Positions 18,809-26,545 of a DNA stretch of 64,000 bases are shown piece by piece (within the stretch, counting starts at the first letter, position 1; each line of letters begins with the position of its first letter). Source of the DNA: Roseobacter weihaiensis (lineage in GTDB: Bacteria > Pseudomonadota > Alphaproteobacteria > Rhodobacterales > Rhodobacteraceae); contig NZ_JACNMO010000011.1 in assembly GCF_020622345.1 (NCBI RefSeq), forward strand, positions 62,001 through 126,000. Direction: 5' to 3'. The notes under the pieces are model-generated. The model was not told the origin of the DNA. It saw only the letters and a list, made by a program, of their open reading frames with translations, and searched no databases. The position numbers and the translations under genes are program-made.

Positions 18809-18926
18809 GCGGGCAAACCGCAGGGCGTTTCAAACAGCTTGCCTGAACGCCCACCCGCCGGACCTAAAACCGTTGCGCGGGTCGCGCTGGCTGGGCCGAT
18901 ACAGGTAACGCGATCAGCGTAACGCC

Positions 18927-19976
18927 TCAGGGAACGTTTTTGGCCTGAGAAAACGAAAGAAGTCTTCTGCTCTTCTCATCCCAGAGATGCAGGCGCGCGT
19001 TGGCAAAGCTCTCTCTGATCGTCAGGCGATTGCCCTCTGCGAGGACGGCATGGTCCCTCAAAACCTCGGGCAGGCGGTAAAACGGGATCCGGCTGTAAAG
19101 ATGATGGACATGGTGAATGCCGATATTTGCGCTCAGCCATTGCAGGGCGGAGGGCATCACGTAATGCGAGCTTCCGTGCAGCGCCGAGTGATGCAGGTTC
19201 CAGTCTTCCTCGGCATCCCAATGCGTTGTTTCAAACTGATGCTGGACATAAAACAGCCAGACCCCTGCCGTTGCTGCAAGAAGGGTGGACGGTAAAAAGA
19301 TCAGCAGGATCGGCATTACGCCCCCGAAGTAAAGGATAACCGCCAATACGATCAGAATGGCCGCATTCGTGCACATCGCACTGATCCAGTAGCGGGCTTG
19401 CGCCATCAGCCCCAGTGGTAGCCTGTTCTGCAGGAAAAACAGATATCCCGGCCCGAGCCCAAACAGAATGATCGGGTGGCGATAAAGGCGGTACCCGATC
19501 CGCTTGAGGGGCGACAACGCGCGATACTCAGCTACGGTCAAGGTATGAATATCACCCATGCCGCGCCGCCCAAGGTTGCCGGACGCGCTGTGATGGATGG
19601 AATGAGAGCGCCGCCACACATCGTAAGGTGTCAACGTCATCACGCCAATCACGCGTCCCAGCCAATCGCTGAGCGTGCGGTTGTTGTAAAACGCCCCGTG
19701 CCCACAATCATGTTGAATGGCAAACAGACGCACCAGAAAAGCCGCGTTACACAATGAGATTGCGAGAGTCAGCCAGCCGCTGATCGAAAGCGACCACCAG
19801 GCCAGCCCCCAAAGCAGCAGAAAGGGCCCCAGTGTCACCGCAAGTTCGAAAGAACTGCGCAGGGCGCTCGGCTCTCGATATTTGGAAAGTTTATTTACCC
19901 AATCCCGCGCGTCTTTTGCATCGGTATCGTCTTCAAGAGACTCAGATTTTTGAAACATACGCCTGCTTTTTGTCAT
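18927..19976 (-). CDS. Membrane fatty acid desaturase
   Basis: Di-iron integral-membrane desaturase of about 349 residues from the ATG at 19976; a start 39 bases upstream is possible. The three histidine boxes are HDCGH, HSIHH and HHVHH (the last in IGIHHVHHLYSRIPFYRLP), between four or so membrane helices. This is the acyl-lipid desaturase class that inserts a double bond into fatty acyl chains, usually in response to cold. It stands alone with no reductase or ferredoxin beside it. Confidence 0.88.
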   Translation of the reverse strand: MTKSRRMFQKSESLEDDTDAKDARDWVNKLSKYREPSALRSSFELAVTLGPFLLLWGLAWWSLSISGWLTLAISLCNAAFLVRLFAIQHDCGHGAFYNNRTLSDWLGRVIGVMTLTPYDVWRRSHSIHHSASGNLGRRGMGDIHTLTVAEYRALSPLKRIGYRLYRHPIILFGLGPGYLFFLQNRLPLGLMAQARYWISAMCTNAAILIVLAVILYFGGVMPILLIFLPSTLLAATAGVWLFYVQHQFETTHWDAEEDWNLHHSALHGSSHYVMPSALQWLSANIGIHHVHHLYSRIPFYRLPEVLRDHAVLAEGNRLTIRESFANARLHLWDEKSRRLLSFSQAKNVP

Positions 19977-20246
19977 TGTTGTCGAACTTGATAGACGAAA
20001 GCGCCAGTTGAGCAACGAATAACGCTCATCATCTCAATAAATTGTTCCGAATTTCTTAAGAAAAACGCCAAAACAGCTCTTTAAGTGCGTAAAGCTCCCG
20101 GTTCTGATCCAATTGAGGGGTTGCAATTCTTCAGTCTCTGATTGACCTGACGTAGAAACCACGGCCCGGCCCCAAGCCACCCAACGCCTTGACCGGAACA
20201 GCTTCGAAATGCCCTGCAAGTCGGCTCATACGCCCTGCAAATCGGG

Positions 20247-20639
20247 TCAGATCGTCCTCAAAAGCACCCATGCCGCCAGAATAATATGGCCCAGCGTGGT
20301 CAAAACGGACAGGGTGTGCAAAAGCTTGAACCTGCGCTTGGTCCCGCTGTCCGTTGCGGCGTTTATGGCCGGCATCAGGATTTGCCGTGCCAAAACGGTT
20401 GTGGCGAAGACACCGAACATCACGGCTGCGCTCAGCCAGTCCTTGAACGCGAAAAACACTCCAGAAGCCCCCGACACCCCCAACACAAAAAGATAGAAAT
20501 GTGGAAAGGCCCGGCGTAGCAGCGGGCTTGCTGTCTCCACCGGCAACGCGGAAAAGACAAAGGCCGCAAAACCAAATGAATAGAGTGTCATGCCACCAAA
20601 AAGCAGCGCGGTCAGCAACAAAGCAATACTGTCAATCAT
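20247..20639 (-). CDS. DUF4149-like small membrane protein
   Basis: Protein of 130 residues with four predicted membrane helices. The conserved segment ILMPAINAATDSGTKRRFKLLHTLSVL (Arg/Asn near a helix, then F..LH..S) resembles the DUF4149/TMEM205 group. The function is unknown. The ATG at 20639 lies near the end of the methyltransferase pseudogene upstream on the same strand. Confidence 0.65.
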   Translation of the reverse strand: MIDSIALLLTALLFGGMTLYSFGFAAFVFSALPVETASPLLRRAFPHFYLFVLGVSGASGVFFAFKDWLSAAVMFGVFATTVLARQILMPAINAATDSGTKRRFKLLHTLSVLTTLGHIILAAWVLLRTI

Positions 20640-20668
20640 TCCAATTCTGGCAAACGCGCCATCCCCAT

Positions 20669-21114
20669 TCAGATCTCGGACCCAAGCGGAAGCGGTCCAA
20701 AAATTAAATCTCCGCGCCGGTCGATGCCCCGCGGGCCAAGGGCCGTGAGCGGCTCCGCAACAAACCCTGCTTTCTCAATGCCATCCGGCAACACACCCGG
20801 TTTGATAGACATATCTGGATCATATGTGCCGTTGGGCAAGAGCCTCAGCCTGGCTTCGGCCAGAGTAATGACAACGAAGCGCGCAAATCGGATTCTGATC
20901 GACGGTATCAAAGAGGAACAGGTCCCCGATTTGAGCACCCGTGCCACCTCCGACAGCACGTGTACGAAGTCCTCGACTGTTCCAGCCGACCCCAGCGCAT
21001 CGCCAGGGCGCCGCCCTTCTCCTGCCCCGCATCATGGCGGATCTCCAGCGCGCTGGCGGCCACGTGCCGCCCGACCTTAGATCGCCAGATCGTCTCGTGC
21101 TGGATCAGCCACAT
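20669..21114 (-). pseudogene. UbiG-like SAM methyltransferase remnant, several frameshifts
   Basis: Pieces of one methyltransferase are spread over all three minus-strand frames. From the 5' side they are MWLIQHETIWRSKVGRHVAAS, then EDFVHVLSEVARVLKSG, then GDLFLFDTVDQNPI, then RFARFVVITLAEARLRLLPNGTYDPDMSIKPG and a normal C-terminus (GPRGIDRRGDLIFGPLPLGSEI). The N-terminal SAM-binding half (the glycine-rich GxGxG strand) is missing. At least three frame changes plus 5' truncation make it non-functional, not a sequencing artefact. Confidence 0.75.
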
Positions 21115-21384
21115 TGTCCTCTCATGTGCATTATGAATACTTGAAAACTAATGGAAATATGGCTTTGAGAACAACAAGCCAGTCTCCGGATTTCGCGATC
21201 TATTGCCGTTGATGCTGGACCTCTGCCCAGGGCCTTCTTGAAGACCTTCGTTCCGTTAACCTCACGCCACCGCAGGGGCCAAGACGTGGATGCAAACAAG
21301 GATCACTGACCGACGCGGCATCAGCCGGACTGGGAACGGGCTAGAGGCAATGCGCAAGACGCCCTTTGCACGTCGGACCGGAGC

Positions 21385-22422
21385 CTACAGACGTTCAAGC
21401 ACCATGCTGGCCTGTGCTGCTGTTGCCTCCCATCCGGGTCTTTGAGCGCCAGCGCGCGCAGCCGCGTCAGAGAGACCGTTCCTAAGTTTTGCGTCAAGAA
21501 GGAGGGATGCAATGGCCTCAGAAAGCGCCATGGCATCCCCCTCTGCCACCAGGCGGCGCGCGGCCTTGGGCACGGTCATGGGGACCGCGCCGACATCACA
21601 GCTCACAATCGGCAAGCCGTGCACGAGCGCTTCGTCAAAGACCATGCCGTAGCCTTCATACCGCGTCGCAAGCGCAAAGAGATACGCGCTGCGATAGAGC
21701 ACGTCGAGCTCTGCTCGGGGCACCCTGCCGGCCAGACGGACCTGCGATGACAGCCCGTGTGCGTCCCGCAAAGCAGTGAGCCGCGCGCGCTCTCCGGGGG
21801 CGTGCTCCTTGCCGACGATCACCGCCTGCCAGTCCCGTCCCGGCAGCTGGGCAAGGGCCGCCAAAAGCGTATCATGGCCCTTGCGCGGGTGAAGGATACC
21901 TACCGACAGGATCAAAGGGGGCGACAGCGCGATGGGAGGGCCGGTGGCAGGCGCAACACCGGGGGGGACGATGGTGATACGTTCCGGATCCGCACCGTAG
22001 CGTTCGATCAGCACTGCGCGGGTGTGTGCACTCGGAACAAGCACATGGGCGGCATGGCGCAGATTGGCTTTCTCGGTGTCAAAAAGATGCCGGGCGCGGT
22101 CCTGATCAAGGCCGGTTTCAAGTGCCAGCGGATGGTGGATCATCGCGATGACCGGCGCGGCTGTCTCTGCCAGACCGGTCGGGTCAATGGCACCAAAGAC
22201 AAGCCCGTCCACAATCATCGGACAGGTCGGGTCGAGCGCCTTGAGCTGAGCAACAGCATCGGCCATTTCCGCAGGTGTCGGGTCGGGAAAGCTGTCGGCC
22301 AGCTGCAAATGCTGCACCGGGTGGCCCAGAGCACGCAGCCCGCCCAACAAGTGGCGTTCGTAGATATAGCCCCCGGTCAGCGTGGCGATATCACCTGGGA
22401 TGGCAAAGGCCGCCGGTCGCAT
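21385..22422 (-). CDS. Glycosyltransferase family 4-like protein
   Basis: GT-B glycosyltransferase of 345 residues. The ATG at 22422 shares one base with the stop of the permease gene (TGATG). The N-terminal half has the acceptor-side IPGDIATLTGGYIYERHLLGGLRALGH. The C-terminal half has LILSVGILHPRKGHDTLLAALAQL and the donor-binding RYEGYGMVFDEALVHGLPIVSCDVGAVPM with the E..x7..E type motif. It is the last gene of the NMT1-type ABC operon, an unusual partner. The sugar donor and acceptor are unknown. Confidence 0.85.
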   Translation of the reverse strand: MRPAAFAIPGDIATLTGGYIYERHLLGGLRALGHPVQHLQLADSFPDPTPAEMADAVAQLKALDPTCPMIVDGLVFGAIDPTGLAETAAPVIAMIHHPLALETGLDQDRARHLFDTEKANLRHAAHVLVPSAHTRAVLIERYGADPERITIVPPGVAPATGPPIALSPPLILSVGILHPRKGHDTLLAALAQLPGRDWQAVIVGKEHAPGERARLTALRDAHGLSSQVRLAGRVPRAELDVLYRSAYLFALATRYEGYGMVFDEALVHGLPIVSCDVGAVPMTVPKAARRLVAEGDAMALSEAIASLLLDAKLRNGLSDAAARAGAQRPGWEATAAQASMVLERL

Positions 22423-24020
22423 CACCGCGTGGCCTGTTCCGGGGCAAAAACCGACAGGACCCAGCCTTCGATCACGGAGACGATCCCGTAAAGCATGACG
22501 GAGAGCACCGCGACGCAGACGACCGCGGACCAGAGCATGTTGTAATCCGAAAGCGATGCGGAGAGCGCCATCAAAGCACCGATGCCGCGCCCGGTGGCGA
22601 GCCATTCGACCACCGTCACGGCAAGAACCGCAGCGGGCACGCTCATGCGGGCGGCGGCAAAGAAGGCAGGCAGCATCGTCGGCAACTGCACGTGAACGAG
22701 CCGGGCAAGAGGGCTCGCCGCATAGCTGCGCAAGACATCGACAATCTGGCCGGGGGCCTGACGCATGCCTTGCAGGCAGGCCACAAGGGTCGGGAAAAAC
22801 ACCATGACCGCAACAAGCGTAATCGTGCCTGCAGACCCACGCCCCAAGAGCAGGACACCCAAGGGGGCCGTGGTGACAATCGGGATTGAGCGCAGCGCAA
22901 TGCAAATCGGCATCGCCACGAGGGCCGCCCCCGGCAGCAGTACGATCACAGCGGCCAGACCGACGCCCGCCGCCAGCCCCGCCAGATATCCCGGAACCGC
23001 ATAGCGCGCGGTTTCTGCCAGGGCGGTGGTGAGGGCGGCGCGGGTTTCTGCCGCGTCTGCGTCAAGCACCAGAGCGGCCCAGACATCCCATGGCCGCTTG
23101 GCAAAGAAACCGTTGAGGTCAAAGACCGTCATCGCGGCCCACCAGACAACCAGAGCGATGGCCGCGATCAAAACCGGGGTCAGCACCCGGTCCGGCCAGC
23201 CGCCGGCCCTGCCAGCCGATGCCGCGGTTGAGGCCAGAATGACCGGTGGCGGCGCGCTGGTGCAGAGCCGCGCGACCCAGCCAATACCCACATAAGCCGC
23301 TATCGAGACACCTGCGGCAAGGGTTGCGATGGCCCAACTGGCGTCAACATCCAGGGCCCGGATCGCCCGAACGGTGAGCACCCCCATGCCGCGCTCTGCC
23401 CCGGTAAATTCGCCCACCATCGCACCCAGAAAGGCCGCAGGCGCTGCGATCTGCAATCCGGCAAAGAAATAGGGCAGGCAGGCCATTGTGCGTACATGGA
23501 CCAGCTCGCTCCACCTCTGGCGTCCATAGCTGCGCACCAGATCGAACCACGTCGCAGGGGCTGCACGCAACCCCACCAGCAATGGCACATATGTCGTGTA
23601 ATAGACCGCCAGCGCCGACAGGGTGATCTGCGGACCCTGCCCCGGCCCAAAGAGCACACGCAGGATCGGCCCGGTGGCCACCAGCGGCAGGCAAAACATC
23701 AAAAGCGCCAGCCCGGACACGACCCGTTCACTCCGCGGGGCCAGGATCGCGATGAGCGCCAGCAAGACGGCGGCAAGGTTGCCGTAAACAAAACCAAGTG
23801 CTGCGTTTTGCAGCGTAACCCAAAGCGCACGTGCCATAAGGGTCTGGTTTTCGAAGAGATAGCGCAAAACCTCAACCGGCCCGACGAGAATGAACGCGCC
23901 GTCCAGGGCCCGTGCCGACAGCTCCCACAGCAGGAAAAAGACGGCAAGACCGAGGAGAACGCAGAGCGGGGCCGCTTTGAACATCGCCCCCTGTCGGTCA
24001 AGAGTTGCAGTCGCGGTCAC
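22422..24020 (-). CDS. ABC permease with two fused TauC/SsuC-type domains
   Basis: Inner-membrane protein of 532 residues with two complete BPD_transp_1 permease units in tandem. The first covers about residues 20-260 with loop TWFDLVRSYGRQRWSELVHVRTMACLP; the second covers about residues 280-525 with loop QIVDVLRSYAASPLARLVHVQLPTMLP. The two halves are diverged. Each keeps its docking loop, so one chain would provide both permease subunits for the ATPase dimer. The GTG start at 24020 overlaps the ATPase stop by four bases. Confidence 0.85.
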   Translation of the reverse strand: MTATATLDRQGAMFKAAPLCVLLGLAVFFLLWELSARALDGAFILVGPVEVLRYLFENQTLMARALWVTLQNAALGFVYGNLAAVLLALIAILAPRSERVVSGLALLMFCLPLVATGPILRVLFGPGQGPQITLSALAVYYTTYVPLLVGLRAAPATWFDLVRSYGRQRWSELVHVRTMACLPYFFAGLQIAAPAAFLGAMVGEFTGAERGMGVLTVRAIRALDVDASWAIATLAAGVSIAAYVGIGWVARLCTSAPPPVILASTAASAGRAGGWPDRVLTPVLIAAIALVVWWAAMTVFDLNGFFAKRPWDVWAALVLDADAAETRAALTTALAETARYAVPGYLAGLAAGVGLAAVIVLLPGAALVAMPICIALRSIPIVTTAPLGVLLLGRGSAGTITLVAVMVFFPTLVACLQGMRQAPGQIVDVLRSYAASPLARLVHVQLPTMLPAFFAAARMSVPAAVLAVTVVEWLATGRGIGALMALSASLSDYNMLWSAVVCVAVLSVMLYGIVSVIEGWVLSVFAPEQATR

Positions 24021-24811
24021 TGGGCCGCCAGCGGACGCAGGGAGGCCATCCCCTCGGCCAAGGCTGCCGAGACAGCATCCTTCAGGGCAATAAAATCCGG
24101 GTCCGTCACCAGCCCGGCAAAACGCGGACGCTCCAGCGCCACCTCAATATCGGCCACCACCCGCGCGGGCCGGGCGGAGAAAACGATAACCCGGTCCGAG
24201 AGCATCACCGCTTCGCTCACCGAATGGGTGACGAGCAGTGTTGTTGTATCACGCGCCTCCCACAGACGGGGCAGGTCTTCGGCAAGTTGTTTGCGGGTCA
24301 ACTCGTCCACCGCGCCAAAGGGCTCATCCAGCAGCAAAAGCGCAGGTTTCGTGATCATCGCCCGCGCAATCGCCGCGCGCTGCCGCATGCCGCCGGAAAG
24401 GGCCGCCGGTCGTGTGTCCCCGAACCCCTGCAGCCCCACCAGCGCGATGAGCTCCTCAATCGCGGCTCGATCCACCGGCTGGCGCGCCAGCTTTTGCGCC
24501 AGGGCGATGTTGCTGTGCACGGATCGCCACGGCAACAGCGACGGGTCCTGAAACGCCATCGACAGGCCTGCGCGGCGCAGGATCTTATCTGGCGGTGCCC
24601 CCGCGATGGTGATCTGACCCAGGCTGGGCGTCTCCAACCCTGCGATCATCCGCAAAACCGTGGATTTGCCGCATCCCGACGGACCCACCAGAGCGGTGGT
24701 TTGCCCGGCTGCAAATGTCAGGTCGAGCGGGGCCACCACCTCGGTCGCGCCAAACCGCTTGGCCAGGCCGGAACAGATCACCTCGCAGGAAGCTGGAGCG
24801 TCAGGTGCCAT
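24017..24811 (-). CDS. NMT1-type ABC importer ATPase
   Basis: SsuB/TauB-like ATPase, 264 residues. Walker [11 protein letters not shown]-loop FQDPSLLPW, signature LSGGMRQR, Walker B LLLLDEPFGAVD and H-loop VTHS are all intact. It overlaps the binding-protein gene by 11 bases and the double permease by four. With them it forms an importer for an unknown small organic, possibly a thiamine precursor or nucleobase. Confidence 0.9.
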   Translation of the reverse strand: MAPDAPASCEVICSGLAKRFGATEVVAPLDLTFAAGQTTALVGPSGCGKSTVLRMIAGLETPSLGQITIAGAPPDKILRRAGLSMAFQDPSLLPWRSVHSNIALAQKLARQPVDRAAIEELIALVGLQGFGDTRPAALSGGMRQRAAIARAMITKPALLLLDEPFGAVDELTRKQLAEDLPRLWEARDTTTLLVTHSVSEAVMLSDRVIVFSARPARVVADIEVALERPRFAGLVTDPDFIALKDAVSAALAEGMASLRPLAAQ

Positions 24812-25790
24812 GAACCTCCTCGAGGATGGACCGATCCCACAGATCGGGCGTCACATCGCGACCAAGCAGCGCCAGCGTTTCAATGTTGGCCTGCACTGTT
24901 TCATCCGTCCACCAGCCAAAGCCGGAAGCATCTGTCAGATCCGAAAACATCAGCGGCACCTGCCGGGCGGCCTGCAGCTTCTGGGTTTCGAGATCAAGTC
25001 CGGCGTCGGGGAAACGCGCGACGGTCAGCGCGGCGGCGGCATCAGTGTCCTGCCGGTATGCCTCCCAGCCCGCGACTTCACCGGCAATCAGGCCGACAAT
25101 CTCTGCCCGGCGATTGGCCAGGTTGTCTTCTGTTGCGATGTAGGTTTGCGAATGCACGGCATACCCGTGATCGGCCATCAGCATCGTCCGGCTGTCGATC
25201 CCCTGCACCGCCATGGCCACCGGCAGGTCGGTCTCCCAGCTCAGCAGGCAATCGACGTCCCCGGCCAGAAGCGGCTGGGCCGAATACTGCGTGGGCACGA
25301 TGTCGATCCCTGCCATATCGACCCCGTTCAGCTTGCACAGCGCCTCCAGCACCGGCGTATTGGCGAGCGCCATGCCGATGCGCTTGCCAATCAGATCGGC
25401 AGGCGCATTGACCGGGTTGGCCGGCAGAGAGGTGACCACAAAGGGGTTTTTCTGCATCGCAACGGCAACGATCTTGAAGGGCGCGCCTTCGGCCACCGCA
25501 GCGGCGGTGTAATCCGCCGCGGAAATGCCAACCAGAGCGGTGCCAGAGACCACGGGCGGTTCAACAGGGGCATTTGGGCCGCCCTGCAACAGGGCTACCT
25601 CGAGACCGGATTGTTCCCAAAAACCACGATCCTGCGCAATATAGCTGCCCGCGAACTGAACCGAATGCAGCCAGGAAAGCTGCAAGTTTACCTGCGTCTG
25701 CGCGAAAGCGCGCGGGGCGGTAAGACCGCTGGCAACCGCGCCGAGACCCAAGGCCAGGGCGGTACGGCGATTGAATTGGGTGTGTGTCAT
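24801..25790 (-). CDS. NMT1/THI5-like substrate-binding protein with Tat-type signal
   Basis: Periplasmic binding protein of 329 residues. The signal has a twin-arginine core (NRRTALALGLGAVASGLTAPRAFA). The mature N-terminus VNLQLSWLHSVQFAGSYIAQDRGFWEQSGLEVALLQGG is typical of THI5/NMT1 proteins that bind hydroxymethylpyrimidine. The Tat signal suggests folding before export. No TPP riboswitch is visible upstream, so thiamine-precursor uptake is only one option. First gene of a four-gene operon. Confidence 0.87.
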   Translation of the reverse strand: MTHTQFNRRTALALGLGAVASGLTAPRAFAQTQVNLQLSWLHSVQFAGSYIAQDRGFWEQSGLEVALLQGGPNAPVEPPVVSGTALVGISAADYTAAAVAEGAPFKIVAVAMQKNPFVVTSLPANPVNAPADLIGKRIGMALANTPVLEALCKLNGVDMAGIDIVPTQYSAQPLLAGDVDCLLSWETDLPVAMAVQGIDSRTMLMADHGYAVHSQTYIATEDNLANRRAEIVGLIAGEVAGWEAYRQDTDAAAALTVARFPDAGLDLETQKLQAARQVPLMFSDLTDASGFGWWTDETVQANIETLALLGRDVTPDLWDRSILEEVHGT

Positions 25791-25825
25791 AGTTTTCCCT
25801 TTGATCTTTTATCTTAAATTAAATT

Positions 25826-25859
25826 GCAGCGACAGGCTGCAGATCACCTCAACGGTGAT
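25826..25859 (-). terminator. Two adjacent stem-loops between yceI-like gene and importer
   Basis: GCAGC/GCTGC (25826-25840) and ATCACC/GGTGAT (25843-25859) are two short perfect inverted repeats side by side. On the minus strand they follow the YceI gene and precede the binding protein. A weak terminator or a structured leader is possible; the following bases are AT-rich but not a clean T run. Confidence 0.4.
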
Positions 25860-25930
25860 GCGCGCCCGCGCAACGTGACCCATGCGCCTTGATCGGTTCC
25901 TATGCCTGCAGTTTGTGCCGTGAGCCGCTG

Positions 25931-26518
25931 TCACTCTTGCCGGATTGCCTCGAATTCGAGAACGATCTCGATCTCATCTCCGACCAGCTCCGGCAGGGCG
26001 TAGGTGCTGCCGAAGTCGCTGCGCAGCAGGCTGGTGGTCGCCGAAATCCCCATGGTTTCCTTGCCGTGTCCGAAAGGATAAGGCGCGATCCGGTTCAGCG
26101 TGACATCAAGGGTGACGGGCTGGGTAACGCCGCGGATCGTCAGATCGCCCGTCACCTGACCCGTGGTGTCCGACAGGGTAGTGCCGCCATTTGCGGTGAA
26201 GGTAATCATCGGATGCGCCTCGGCATCCAGAAAATCGGCGGACCGCACATGGTTGTCCCGTTTTTCCAGATCGGTATTCACACTGGCGGTCCCGATTGTC
26301 GCGGTCACTTCGCCCAGCTCCTGCGTTTCAGGGTCGTAGACAAAGCTGCCACTGACATCCGTGAACCGGCCCAGGGTCTTGGCGTAGCCGATGTGCATGA
26401 CCGAAAAGGCAACGGCGACATGCTCGGGGTCGATTTCCCAGATGGCGGGTTCCGCCCGGACCTGTGTCGCGGAGGTGATGGCGGCTGCGGCGCAGATTGC
26501 GGTGGCGATGCGGTGCAT
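25931..26518 (-). CDS. YceI-family periplasmic protein
   Basis: Lipocalin-like YceI protein of 195 residues with a Sec signal (MHRIATAICAAAAITSATQVRA). The family pattern WEIDPEHVAVAFSVMHIGYAKTLGRFTDVSGSF is followed by VTGDLTIRGVTQPVTLDVTLN and a C-terminal beta strand region. YceI proteins bind isoprenoid-like lipids such as polyprenyl quinones in the periplasm; the exact role is unknown. It lies 27 bases downstream of opgH on the same strand and may share its transcript. Confidence 0.9.
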   Translation of the reverse strand: MHRIATAICAAAAITSATQVRAEPAIWEIDPEHVAVAFSVMHIGYAKTLGRFTDVSGSFVYDPETQELGEVTATIGTASVNTDLEKRDNHVRSADFLDAEAHPMITFTANGGTTLSDTTGQVTGDLTIRGVTQPVTLDVTLNRIAPYPFGHGKETMGISATTSLLRSDFGSTYALPELVGDEIEIVLEFEAIRQE

Positions 26519-26545
26519 TGTGAGGACTCCTATGCTGATCCTTGT

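Noticed and set aside
21105-21299. Small minus-strand frame between pseudogene and glycosyltransferase
   Set aside because: No family resemblance and no ribosome site; left as intergenic.
25791-25930. Possible TPP riboswitch before the THI5-like binding protein
   Set aside because: The conserved THI-box sequence is not present; only two short hairpins are seen.
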